From NCBI RefSeq assembly GCF_900115815.1, contig NZ_FOXV01000008.1:1-64000 (forward strand): a stretch of DNA of 64,000 nt, written 5' to 3'. Below the pieces are notes generated by a model. The model made no database searches, was not told the DNA's origin, and saw nothing but the letters and a program-made list of their open reading frames with translations. This document shows, piece by piece, positions 34,192 to 42,895 of the stretch. Every line of letters starts with the position of its first letter. Positions within the stretch are counted from its first letter, which is position 1. The position numbers and the translations under genes are program-made. Source of the stretch: Roseivivax halotolerans. GTDB lineage: Bacteria > Pseudomonadota > Alphaproteobacteria > Rhodobacterales > Rhodobacteraceae.

Positions 34192-35237
34192 CGCGCAGTC
34201 TCCGCCTCGTCGCCGTCCATAGCTTCGGCGTCGGTATCATCGCTCATGCCGTCCTCTATCTTTCGCAGCGCGCGCAGGCGGCGCCGGAAGCGGGGCGCGG
34301 TTTTGCGGTCGGTCACGAACGTGCAGAGGATGCGAACAAGCTCGAGCCTCTCTTCATGTTCGAGCCGTGCGAGCAGCTTCCGCAGATAAGGTCCGTATTC
34401 GCGCCGCGCGCGCATCGCCTTTGCGAAAGACTGCGTGGTCAGGCGTCCCTCTGCGGCCTCGGTCACGATCTGGGTCAGGATACCCATCTCGAGAAGGGCG
34501 GCCTGCAGCGCGGTGCCGAGAAAGGGCACGCGAAAGCGGGTCACGTTGCGGCGATGGAAGAGGGCGGCATGCATCGCATCGAGCGGCTCGCGCGAATCGT
34601 AGATGATGTAGCCTTGCTCGGCGCCGTCGATCATGTCGGGCGCATATCCGTATCGGTCGGTGAACTGCATCCGCCGCTGTTCCGTGAAACGATCGTCCCA
34701 TTCGGTGATGCGGGGATCGAGCGTGGCCTGGGGCTGAAGCGCGACCACGATCGCGCCCGGTGCGGACACGGAATAGGCGGCGGCGGCATAACCGCAGGGA
34801 CCCGCGCCGTAGAAGACGACGCGTTCGAAATCGTCGAAGAAGCCGTCATCGGTAAGTTGGTCGAAGAAGCCGAACACTTCGCCGTCGCGGAACCAGGTGT
34901 CGTTGCGCGATACAAGGGACAGAAGCGACCAGCCGTTCGCCTCGGCGATCTCGAGGCCGAGGGGGCGGGCGTCGTCGGAGAGCGCGCCGATGCCGGGAAA
35001 GCTCTCGAAGCTGACGAGCAACGTGTCGCCGTCTTCGTGAAAGAGTGCATGATGCTTGGAGCCGAGCGGTTCGAAGAAGCCCACGCTCTCGCCGATGGTC
35101 TCGAGATTACGCCGCCATTCGGCGTAGTCGAGCCCGGTCAGCTCGATGTTCCAGCTGCTGTCCTGTGCCATGCGCCACTCGTCCTCAGGGATGCGTCGGT
35201 TCTGAGCGACGCTTTCCTGCGGAACATCGCCCTGCAT
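34188..35237 (-). CDS. Conserved protein of unknown function following the glycosyltransferase cassette
   Basis: A 349-residue soluble protein without signal peptide. The central part contains a Rossmann- or hydrolase-like strand-turn (VVFYGAGPCGYAAAAYSV) after a FFDQLTDDGFFDDFERV segment. Related Rhodobacterales proteins are sometimes labelled phosphoadenosine phosphosulfate reductase, but I see no PAPS-reductase ECGLH-type motif, so that name is probably wrong. It ends the minus-strand cassette, 40 bases after a glycosyltransferase gene. The start could also be ATG 35171, which has a nearer GAGGA. Confidence 0.68.
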   Translation of the reverse strand: MQGDVPQESVAQNRRIPEDEWRMAQDSSWNIELTGLDYAEWRRNLETIGESVGFFEPLGSKHHALFHEDGDTLLVSFESFPGIGALSDDARPLGLEIAEANGWSLLSLVSRNDTWFRDGEVFGFFDQLTDDGFFDDFERVVFYGAGPCGYAAAAYSVSAPGAIVVALQPQATLDPRITEWDDRFTEQRRMQFTDRYGYAPDMIDGAEQGYIIYDSREPLDAMHAALFHRRNVTRFRVPFLGTALQAALLEMGILTQIVTEAAEGRLTTQSFAKAMRARREYGPYLRKLLARLEHEERLELVRILCTFVTDRKTAPRFRRRLRALRKIEDGMSDDTDAEAMDGDEAETAR

Positions 35238-35277
35238 CGTGACGAAAATGCGCCTCAACGGCGGAAATTCCAAGGGG

Positions 35278-36327
35278 TCAGGTGATCCCGCGTCGCCGAG
35301 CCTCGAGGCCGAACCCTTTCAGCGTCGCCGCGCTTTGCGCGCTGACGGGCCGGGAGGGAGGCGTCATCAAGAGGCGGCCCATGAGCGCGCGATAGGGCTC
35401 GTCGAGCATCAGCGCGCGGAAACGGTCCTGCCGCCAGGCGACAGCGCTCGCGTGCAGATCGGCGAGGCGTGGATCGCTGAGCAGCCGGTCGCGAACGGGC
35501 CGTGCGCGTTCGCTCAGCCGGGCGACGGAGCGGTCCTCATCCGTGTTGAAGTTCCGCTCGACCCAGTAATCGAGCCCTAGCATGTCGCTCGAATGGACCG
35601 CGCGGCCACGCGCCGCTTTCAGAACGTATTCTTCCATCGAGCCGAGCGGATAGTGGTTGAGCTGCACAAGGTCGTGGTTGGGCTGGCCAAAATTCGAAAA
35701 GATCCGCCGGGTGCGGAATTGCGCGTCGAGCGCGCGGCCCGACCCGTCGAACCAGCGTGCGCTCTCTACGCGGTCGGGATCGGGATCGCGCGGGCGGTGC
35801 ACACCCGGTTTCCGGTAGATGCCGTCATTGCGGTAGAGCGTCTTGAACATCGCCGCGCGCCAAGGCCAATGGATGACCTCCGGCGCGGCGCGGATGAACC
35901 GCTCGGGCACAGGGCGATCCTCGTAATTGACCTCGCCCGCGTTCCCGAAAAGCCGCCAAGTGAGCGTGATCGCCTGCGCGTCGGGCAGCGCCGCGATGAG
36001 ATCGGGCAGGGTGCCGCTTCCGACATGCACATTGACGAATTCGTCGATATCGAGCGGCAGGATCCAGTCCGCGTCCTGCGTCTCGGCGCGCTGGGCGGCG
36101 TCTTTCAGCGCGGTGAACTGGATGCCACCCTTGTCGTATGGGCCTGGATTGGGGATGTGGGTCAGCCCGCCAAGCTCGGAGAGCCGGTCGAGCATGGTAT
36201 CGGTGCCGTCCTGGCAATCGTTGGAATAGGCCAGAACGTGTGTCACGCCTGCCGCGCGGATATGGGCGAGCCAGTCGATCAGGTAGGCCGCTTCATTCCG
36301 GACGCAGAGGATCGCAAGGATATTCAA
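35278..36327 (-). CDS. Family 2 glycosyltransferase (PF13704-like)
   Basis: A 349-residue cytoplasmic-facing glycosyltransferase. Hallmarks: the N-terminal LCVRNEAAYLIDWLAH, then YSNDCQDGTD near residue 35 and LPLDIDEFVNVHVG near 90 with the metal-binding DxDE, then a C-terminal QLNHYPLGSMEEYVLK and RGRAVHS..MLGLDYW region. It shares these blocks with the genes at 36370 and 39365. The start is TTG, with a weak upstream GGAG. It lies 42 bases after the fused gene. The donor and acceptor sugars cannot be read from sequence. Confidence 0.85.
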   Translation of the reverse strand: MNILAILCVRNEAAYLIDWLAHIRAAGVTHVLAYSNDCQDGTDTMLDRLSELGGLTHIPNPGPYDKGGIQFTALKDAAQRAETQDADWILPLDIDEFVNVHVGSGTLPDLIAALPDAQAITLTWRLFGNAGEVNYEDRPVPERFIRAAPEVIHWPWRAAMFKTLYRNDGIYRKPGVHRPRDPDPDRVESARWFDGSGRALDAQFRTRRIFSNFGQPNHDLVQLNHYPLGSMEEYVLKAARGRAVHSSDMLGLDYWVERNFNTDEDRSVARLSERARPVRDRLLSDPRLADLHASAVAWRQDRFRALMLDEPYRALMGRLLMTPPSRPVSAQSAATLKGFGLEARRRGIT

Positions 36328-36369
36328 AGCCCTAGACGCTCCGCTTGGGGATGTCGCGCGCGTCGATCA

Positions 36370-38742
36370 TCAGCTTTCGAGGTCCAGCGCAAGCGCATAG
36401 GCGACGCGCTCAAGCTCGGTCAGGCGCAAGGTGAGCGCCTTCTGGTACAGCTCTTCGAATTCTGGGATGCCGTGCAGCTCCGTGGCCTTTGCGCGGTGCC
36501 AGTCCAGGCCGGCCTCGTGCAAGGCGCGCAACTGAGGGTCGGCAAGGAGGGCGTCGTATTCGGCGCGCAATCGCGGCACGTTGCGCTTGATCGTAATGTC
36601 GCGCGCGCCCGACCAATCCATGCGGATCCAGTAATTCAGGCCGATGGAGCGGTCGACATGCAGCGCCCGCCCGCGCTGGCGCTTGATGAGGAAACTCTCC
36701 GCCGAACGCAGCGCGTAATGATTGAGCTGCAAGAGGTCGTAGCCGATGGATTTCTTCGACGACCGCCAGCCGTTCTTGATCGCCTCGCTCGTCATGTCCT
36801 GGCCCGAACCATTGACCCAGCGAACCTGGGTTTCCGCCCCCTCGACGAGCTTGTTGGGCCGGTGGCAGGACAGCTTCTTGTACGCGCCGATATTGCGGAA
36901 CATCGTCTTGTAGCCCCAGACCGTATGGGGCTTCGGGCAGTAGCGCGGCGCGCATTCGTCGAATTGCTCGATCACGAAGCGATCCTCGAGCCGGGTGACG
37001 CCGGAATGACCGAAAAGCCGCCAGGTCATCGCGATATTGGTGGCATCGGGCACCCGCTCGAAAAACGCATCGAGCGTGCCGTTGCCGCAGCGCACGTTGA
37101 TGAACTCGTCCACGTCGATATGGATGATCCAATCGGATTGCGTGACGACCGGCTCTGTCATCGCCTTGTTGAGCGCGTGCTGTTGGGGCGAATTGCCCTT
37201 CCAATTGTCATTGTTGCGGTGCTGGACGATGCCCAGCTCATCGAGCCGCGCGAGGATCTCCCCGGTGCCGTCCTCGCAGCCATTGGTGTAGATCAGGAAA
37301 TTGTCGACCCCGATGGCGCGGTGATAAGCGACCCATTCGAGGATGTAGGGCGCCTCGTTCTTCATGCAGCCGACAATGACACGGCCGGACGACCCTTCGG
37401 GCAAACTGCGCCGCGGCGCGGGCTCGAACGCGGCGGCGAGCTCTTCCTCGTTGACCGCACCGAGCCGATTGTGCGGCGCGAAGGGCGATCCCTTGAGCTG
37501 TGCGAACTTCTGCTTTGCGAGGGGTGGCAGGATCTCCGCGGCCTTGCGGCTGAGACCGGCCTCGCTCGGCGAGGGGGCAGCTGGCGGCGCAGTGGGCAGA
37601 CCCGCATTGAGCGCAGCGATCTCCGGTGCCTTCGCCTCGCGCTCTTCTTTCGCGGCTTTCTCGATGCGCCAGCGCGCGGCCATCAGGTATTGTGTCGCGC
37701 GGAAGCCGTATCCCGGATCGGCTTCCTGCCATGCCTCTGTAGGGCGTGGCGGGTCCAGCGCTGGGCCCCTGATGAGCGGATGCGCCTCCGCAAGTCGCGC
37801 CATGTCATCGGCAAAGCGGGCGCTCACAGCATCGAGGCTGCCCGGATCGAACGGCGCGCCGGCAACCTTCAACTCCATGACGAGCTTGCGCCAGAGCGGC
37901 CGCGCCAGGATCGTGTCGGGCTTTTGCAGAAGGCGCAGGACGACGTCGTTGAACCGCCGCGCGCGGGTGAGCCAGGCTTCGGGGGGCGGTTCTGGCATGG
38001 AGGCCGGCTCGGCTTTGCCGAATGTCGGCTCCATCCCGAAAGCGTCGCGCAAGCCGTCCGGCGCATCATCTTCCCAGAGCGCCGGGTCGAGCCCCCAGAG
38101 ACGTGTCGCCCCGGCGCCGAAAACCGCATCCCATTCGGAGACGAGGCGCGCCAGATCAAGCCAGAAGGGCGCGCCCTGAACGTCGGCAAAGACGCCCGCT
38201 TCTGGCTGCGGCGAGGGACGCGCGGAAAGAGCGGCATCCCACCAACTGTCGCTGCCAAGAAGCGCCAGATCGTCCGACAAGGGCCGCGCACGTCCCTCGA
38301 TCACCTGCGCCGCGTAGGCGCGGGACAGCATCCGGGCGGGTGCATCCACCTGCGCGAGAATATTCATGTCGGAAGACAAAGGCGCCAGCATCGCCTGCAG
38401 CCGTGCGATCTCGGAAGGCCGCGCCAGCGTGGAGCCGAGCTGATGGCAGGAAAGGATCAGAAGCTCCGGCTGCACACGCGTCACTTCGGCGGCAAGCGCC
38501 GCGAACACCTCCTCGCGCAACGCTGCCTGCTTCTCTGGCAAGGTAAAGCCGCGGTTGAACCGCAGCGTGTCGACCTGTTCGGGATCGCTCACCGCCATGA
38601 AGAGCCGCGTATGGTTTCGAGCCCCCGGCGAGCGGGCATAGAGCACGCCTTTCCCGGCCAACTGCTCGCGCTTCTGATCGAGGATGCGCTGCACCCGGTC
38701 TGCGCTCTGCGCTTCGGGGCCGATATGAACGACGATCCTCAT
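36370..38742 (-). CDS. Fusion of degenerate sulfotransferase-like region and family 2 glycosyltransferase
   Basis: A 790-residue protein. About the first 170 residues follow the outline of Sulfotransfer family proteins (VVHIG strand, then a helix ending in LAGKGVLYARSPG, then later ILAQVDAPARML), but the 5'-phosphosulfate loop KTGTT is replaced by EAQSAD at residues 10-15. A long linker with proline-rich patches follows. The C-terminal part from about residue 450 is a complete family 2 glycosyltransferase (CMKNEAPYILEW, YTNGCEDGTG, HIDVDEF near residue 541, QLNHYALRSAESFL). It overlaps the sulfotransferase gene by ATGA. A role in glycan modification is likely; the N-terminal part probably binds rather than catalyses. 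Confidence 0.78.
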   Translation of the reverse strand: MRIVVHIGPEAQSADRVQRILDQKREQLAGKGVLYARSPGARNHTRLFMAVSDPEQVDTLRFNRGFTLPEKQAALREEVFAALAAEVTRVQPELLILSCHQLGSTLARPSEIARLQAMLAPLSSDMNILAQVDAPARMLSRAYAAQVIEGRARPLSDDLALLGSDSWWDAALSARPSPQPEAGVFADVQGAPFWLDLARLVSEWDAVFGAGATRLWGLDPALWEDDAPDGLRDAFGMEPTFGKAEPASMPEPPPEAWLTRARRFNDVVLRLLQKPDTILARPLWRKLVMELKVAGAPFDPGSLDAVSARFADDMARLAEAHPLIRGPALDPPRPTEAWQEADPGYGFRATQYLMAARWRIEKAAKEEREAKAPEIAALNAGLPTAPPAAPSPSEAGLSRKAAEILPPLAKQKFAQLKGSPFAPHNRLGAVNEEELAAAFEPAPRRSLPEGSSGRVIVGCMKNEAPYILEWVAYHRAIGVDNFLIYTNGCEDGTGEILARLDELGIVQHRNNDNWKGNSPQQHALNKAMTEPVVTQSDWIIHIDVDEFINVRCGNGTLDAFFERVPDATNIAMTWRLFGHSGVTRLEDRFVIEQFDECAPRYCPKPHTVWGYKTMFRNIGAYKKLSCHRPNKLVEGAETQVRWVNGSGQDMTSEAIKNGWRSSKKSIGYDLLQLNHYALRSAESFLIKRQRGRALHVDRSIGLNYWIRMDWSGARDITIKRNVPRLRAEYDALLADPQLRALHEAGLDWHRAKATELHGIPEFEELYQKALTLRLTELERVAYALALDLES

Positions 38743-39368
38743 TCGGTCTCTTCTTTCGCGCGCTCATTCGCGCGGCCCCACCAGGGCAGATCGCGGCCGA
38801 TGAATGCGCCGATCCGCTCGGGTGCGTCGGGATCGTCGATCCGGTACTCGAGAAAATCGTCGCGACCAGCGAACGCGGCGCGCAGATACGCGTAATGCCC
38901 CGCGACCCAGCGCGTCAGCTGATCCGGGCTCTCGCCATAGCCTGCGGGCAGGCCTGGCACATCGTGTTTCGGCAGCCGTCCGGTGCCAAGATTGCGCCAG
39001 GCGAGAATACTCTCGACGATATCGGACGGCTCGCGCCAGGAGAGCAGGAAGCGTGTGCCGGAATGGTGCTCTGCGATTGCAGCGAGAAGGCCGTAATCGA
39101 ATTGCGGCCAGTAATTCGCGCCGCCGCCGATTGCGCTGATCTCGGAGAAGGCGTCGAACTCGTTCATGGCCGACAATGGGTCGCCAGTCGCGAAATATCC
39201 TTCATAAAGACATTTGCCCACCAGCTCGTCTTTCAGCGCGTCGTTCTCGCTCTGACCGTCCCGGATCTTCCAATCGGCGACGTTCAGCCCCGCGCGGCGC
39301 AGCGCCTTGCCGAGTGTCGTCGTGCCCGATTTCGGCAAACCCAGATTGACCACGCGCAGACGGCTCAT
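38739..39368 (-). CDS. Sulfotransferase family protein
   Basis: A 209-residue PAPS-dependent transferase candidate. The 5'-phosphosulfate loop is LPKSGTTTL (Lys13, Ser14, Gly15, Thr16) and a 3'-phosphate-like segment is FLLSWREPSDIVES near residue 108. It is coupled on both sides by ATGA overlaps with a glycosyltransferase gene upstream (39365) and the fusion gene downstream (38742), implying action on the same glycan. No signal peptide is present, so it acts in the cytoplasm, where PAPS is available. Confidence 0.85.
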   Translation of the reverse strand: MSRLRVVNLGLPKSGTTTLGKALRRAGLNVADWKIRDGQSENDALKDELVGKCLYEGYFATGDPLSAMNEFDAFSEISAIGGGANYWPQFDYGLLAAIAEHHSGTRFLLSWREPSDIVESILAWRNLGTGRLPKHDVPGLPAGYGESPDQLTRWVAGHYAYLRAAFAGRDDFLEYRIDDPDAPERIGAFIGRDLPWWGRANERAKEETE

Positions 39369-40396
39369 GATGCCAGCCCCAGCTCGGTCATGAGTTCCCT
39401 CTCGCCGGGTGGGAGCGGGGGCAGGGCACGCAGCGTCTCTGCGAGGACGCGGTACTCGGCGCGTTCCAGCAGCTCATCGCGCCTCGCGACATGCGCTGCG
39501 ACCGAGGCGTCATGCAGACGCGCGATCTCCGGGTCGGATTTCAGATCTTCGAGCGCAGCTTCGAGCTCCGGCAGATAGCGCTGGATCGACAGATCCTCCC
39601 AGGCGGGATCGTTCCGTTCCTGCCAATAGGCGGTATCGAAGGCGCGATGTTCGCGGTTCACGTCGCCCCGGTCGTTCTTCACCAGGTAGCTGTCGAGGGA
39701 TCGAAGGGCGTAGTGGTTGAGCGTTGCGAATTCGCGGGCTCCAGCGGCCGGAAATCGCCGGATTCGCCGCGGGTTCTCGGCGACGAGGAACTTGTGCGGC
39801 ACCCGCCGCCCCGAGCCATCGGTCCAGAGCGGGCGTTTCTCTTTTGGCAGGCCCTTGCGGAAGAACGGCCGGTGCGCGCCGTAATATTGCAGCGGGAAAT
39901 CGCGGCGGGTCAGCGTCTTCACCTCGATCGCGGTCTCCGCGCACCAGAGATCCGGATTGTGGCTGCGCGTGAACTGACCGATCACGGGGCGGTCCTCGAA
40001 TGCCCCGATCCCGTCATTGGCGAAAAACTGGAACGTGACCGAGATCGCCTGCGGATTGCCCGACGCGGCGATCAGGGCGGGGATCGTGTGATCGCCCACG
40101 TGGACGTTCAGGAACTCATCGACATCGGCGATCCAGACCCAATCGGCGGCCTTGACGACATCCCGGTGCGCGCAATCTTTGAGCGCCTCCATCTGGTAAT
40201 TGCGCCCCTCGGCCGGGTTCGGCAAATGCGTCACGCCGCCCTTCGCCGCCAGCGCATCCAGAAGCGCGTCCGTCCCGTCCGTGCAATCGTTCGAGTAGAA
40301 CAGGAAATCGGTGACACCGATCAGACGATTGAACGCGATCCATTCCAGAAGGAACGGCCCTTCATTCTTCACGCAGGTGATCGCGGTTATCCGCAT
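39365..40396 (-). CDS. Family 2 glycosyltransferase (PF13704-like), first gene of cassette
   Basis: A 343-residue paralogue of the glycosyltransferases at 35278 and 36370: TCVKNEGPFLLEWIAF at the N-terminus, YSNDCTDGTD near residue 35, WIADVDEFLNVHVG near 90, and LNHYALRSLDSYLVK near 230. AAAGG precedes the ATG at 40396; a GTG two codons earlier is less likely. It is the first gene of the minus-strand cassette and is divergent from moxR across 210 bases that must hold both promoters. Confidence 0.85.
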   Translation of the reverse strand: MRITAITCVKNEGPFLLEWIAFNRLIGVTDFLFYSNDCTDGTDALLDALAAKGGVTHLPNPAEGRNYQMEALKDCAHRDVVKAADWVWIADVDEFLNVHVGDHTIPALIAASGNPQAISVTFQFFANDGIGAFEDRPVIGQFTRSHNPDLWCAETAIEVKTLTRRDFPLQYYGAHRPFFRKGLPKEKRPLWTDGSGRRVPHKFLVAENPRRIRRFPAAGAREFATLNHYALRSLDSYLVKNDRGDVNREHRAFDTAYWQERNDPAWEDLSIQRYLPELEAALEDLKSDPEIARLHDASVAAHVARRDELLERAEYRVLAETLRALPPLPPGERELMTELGLAS

Positions 40397-40606
40397 CCCC
40401 ACGCCTTTCCGCAGATAAACATCCGCCTGTCGCCCTCGTGACCTCTTCCGGCCCTCTTGCCTGAGGCCCGTTTATTTTGCGCAAACTCTTGCATGACGGT
40501 CCCTCTGCGTCAATTCCGGGACGGCGGGCCTTGCGACCTATGCGCTATTGATCTTTCCGCCCAAGGTCTGCCCTCTGGCCTGCAACACCGCATCAAGGGA
40601 GGCGAC

Positions 40607-41509
40607 ATGCGAGAAGCCAATTCCATCGACGAGGTGCAGAGCCTGCTGGCAGATACCGGCTATGTCTGCGGCCGGTCACTCGCCACGGTCGTGTTCCTGG
40701 CGCTGAAGCTCGGTCGGCCGCTCTTTCTCGAGGGCGAAGCGGGCGTCGGTAAGACCGAGATCGCCAAGGCCCTGTCGGCGGCGCTGGGCCGGCGGCTCAT
40801 CCGGCTGCAATGCTACGAGGGTCTCGATGCCTCGTCGGCGGTCTACGAGTGGAACTTCCCCGCGCAGATGATCGCGATCCGCACCGCGGAGGCCGAGGGG
40901 AAAGCCGACCGCGACGCGCTGCAGCGCGAGCTTTTCGGGCCGGACTTCCTGATCGAGCGTCCGCTGCTGGAGGCGATGCGGCCCGATGAGAACGGCGCGC
41001 CGATCCTTCTGATCGACGAGCTCGACCGCACCGACGAGCCGTTCGAGGCGTTCCTGCTCGAGGCGCTCTCGGATTTTCAGGTGACCATTCCCGAGCTCGG
41101 CACCATTGCCGCGCCCGAGCCGCCCATCGTGATCCTGACGTCGAACCGGACGCGCGAAGTGCATGACGCGCTCAAGCGGCGGTGCCTATACCACTGGGTC
41201 GATTACCCCAATTTCGAGCGCGAGATCGAGATTCTGTCGGCCCGTGCGCCCGAAGCCTCCGAAACATTGAGCCGCGAAGTTGTTGCCTTCGTCCAGCGTC
41301 TCCGGACCGAGGATATTTTCAAGAAGCCCGGCGTTGCCGAGACGATCGACTGGGCCAAGTGCCTTCTGGCGCTCGACGTGGTGGACCTCTCGCCCGAGGT
41401 GATCGCCGACACTCTGGGCGCGATCCTGAAATACCAGGACGACATCCAGCGGATCGAGGGCTCCGAGGCTAAGCGCCTTCTCGACGAGGCGCGGGCGCAG
41501 CTGGCCTGA
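40607..41509 (+). CDS. MoxR family AAA+ ATPase
   Basis: A 300-residue chaperone-type ATPase. Walker A is GEAGVGKTE (Lys49) and Walker B is ILLIDELDRTDEPFEAFLLEAL near residue 130. AAGGGAGG precedes the ATG at 40607. Its stop overlaps the start of the VWA gene (TGATG). MoxR-VWA pairs act together to insert metals or mature enzyme complexes; the CoxD-CoxE pair of CO dehydrogenase is the nearest model. No CO dehydrogenase genes are present here. Confidence 0.9.
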   Translation: MREANSIDEVQSLLADTGYVCGRSLATVVFLALKLGRPLFLEGEAGVGKTEIAKALSAALGRRLIRLQCYEGLDASSAVYEWNFPAQMIAIRTAEAEGKADRDALQRELFGPDFLIERPLLEAMRPDENGAPILLIDELDRTDEPFEAFLLEALSDFQVTIPELGTIAAPEPPIVILTSNRTREVHDALKRRCLYHWVDYPNFEREIEILSARAPEASETLSREVVAFVQRLRTEDIFKKPGVAETIDWAKCLLALDVVDLSPEVIADTLGAILKYQDDIQRIEGSEAKRLLDEARAQLA

Positions 41510-42768
41510 TGCCTGAATACGCCCCGATAGAGATCCCCGAGAACCCCAAGCTCGCGCAGAACGTGGTGCATTTCGCGCGGGCGCTCAGGAAAGCCGGGTT
41601 GCCGGTGGGGCCGGGCCGGGTGATTGACGCGATCCGGGCGGTGGAGGCGGCAGGCTTTACCGAGCGAAGCGACTTCTACTGGACGCTGCATGCCTGTTTC
41701 GTCTCGCGGCCCGAGCATCGCGCGGTCTTCCACCAGATTTTCCGGCTGTATTGGCGTGATCCGCGATACCTCGAGCACATGATGTCGATGATGCTGCCGG
41801 CCGTGCGCGGCGTGCAGGAAGAAAAGGCCGCGCAGGCCGCCGAAAAGCGCGCCGCCGAAGCGCTCCTTGACGGAACCGCGCCCGATCTGCCCGACCAGCC
41901 GGAGCCCGAAGAGGAAGAGCTGCCCATAGAGATCGATGCCTCGCAGACCATGAGCGAGGAGGAGCGCCTGCGAAGCCTCGACTTCGAACAGATGTCCACC
42001 GCCGAGATCGCCGAAGCCAAGCGCATGCTTGCCCGCTTGCGCCTTCCGGTAAAGCCGATCCTGTCGCGCCGCCGGATGGCCGCGCGGAGCGGACGGCAGC
42101 CCGACTGGGCCAGGACCATGCGCAATGCGATGCGGCAGGGCGGCGAAATTCGCGGTTTTGCCCGAACCAAAGCCCGGCCGCGCTGGCCGAACCTGGTCGT
42201 CCTTTGCGATATTTCGGGCTCGATGAGCCAGTACAGCCGGATGGTCCTGCATTTCCTCCACGCCGTCGCGAACGAAAAAGGCGATGGCTGGGCGAAGGTT
42301 CATGCTTTCACCTTCGGCACGCGCCTGACAAACATCACGCGGCATCTTGCGACCCGTGATGTCGATCAGGCGCTCAAGGCTGCGGGCGCGGAGGCGCAGG
42401 ATTGGGAAGGCGGCACCCGGATCGGGCAATGCCTGCACTGCTTCAATCGCGACTGGTCTCGGCGGGTCATGGGGCAGGGGGCGGTGGTGCTTCTGATCAC
42501 AGACGGGCTCGACCGTGATCCCGAAGAAGGGCTCGCCCGCGAGATGGAGCGGTTGCACCTTTCGGCGCGGCGTCTCATTTGGCTGAATCCGCTTCTGCGT
42601 TGGGACGGGTTCGCGCCCAAGGCCAAGGGCATCCGCGCGATGCTGCCGCATGTAGACAGCTTTCGCGCGGGCCATTCGATCCAGACGCTCGAACAGCTGG
42701 CCCTCGCGATTTCGCAGCCCGACGATCCGGGAGAGAAGACGCGCCTCATGCAAGTGATCCAGGGCTGA
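41509..42768 (+). CDS. VWA domain protein, CoxE-like
   Basis: A 419-residue partner of the MoxR ATPase. The N-terminal half is helical and charged; the C-terminal VWA domain carries the metal-ion adhesion site CDISGSMS (Asp234, Ser236, Ser238), with further elements TFGTRLTNIT near residue 267 and LLITDGLDRD near 328. Its start is shared with the moxR stop. The target complex is unknown from context. Confidence 0.9.
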   Translation: MPEYAPIEIPENPKLAQNVVHFARALRKAGLPVGPGRVIDAIRAVEAAGFTERSDFYWTLHACFVSRPEHRAVFHQIFRLYWRDPRYLEHMMSMMLPAVRGVQEEKAAQAAEKRAAEALLDGTAPDLPDQPEPEEEELPIEIDASQTMSEEERLRSLDFEQMSTAEIAEAKRMLARLRLPVKPILSRRRMAARSGRQPDWARTMRNAMRQGGEIRGFARTKARPRWPNLVVLCDISGSMSQYSRMVLHFLHAVANEKGDGWAKVHAFTFGTRLTNITRHLATRDVDQALKAAGAEAQDWEGGTRIGQCLHCFNRDWSRRVMGQGAVVLLITDGLDRDPEEGLAREMERLHLSARRLIWLNPLLRWDGFAPKAKGIRAMLPHVDSFRAGHSIQTLEQLALAISQPDDPGEKTRLMQVIQG

Positions 42769-42895
42769 TCGGACCTGATCTGCACTAGCGGGTTTCCGCC
42801 GAACCATGCACGACACGCAACCCGGATGCAGTGCCGGGCGTTCTCATTCCAATCGTCCGTCCACCCAAGACGGACTAGGGAAAGGAGACACTTAC

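Noticed and set aside
34188-35237. Phosphoadenosine phosphosulfate reductase
   Set aside because: The catalytic Cys motif and PAPS-binding pattern of that enzyme are absent.
35593-38895. An 1100-codon open frame on the plus strand opposite the glycosyltransferase cassette
   Set aside because: It runs antisense to genes with clear domains, its translation is Arg/Val/Ala-rich without recognisable motifs, and such frames are common in GC-rich DNA with strong codon bias.
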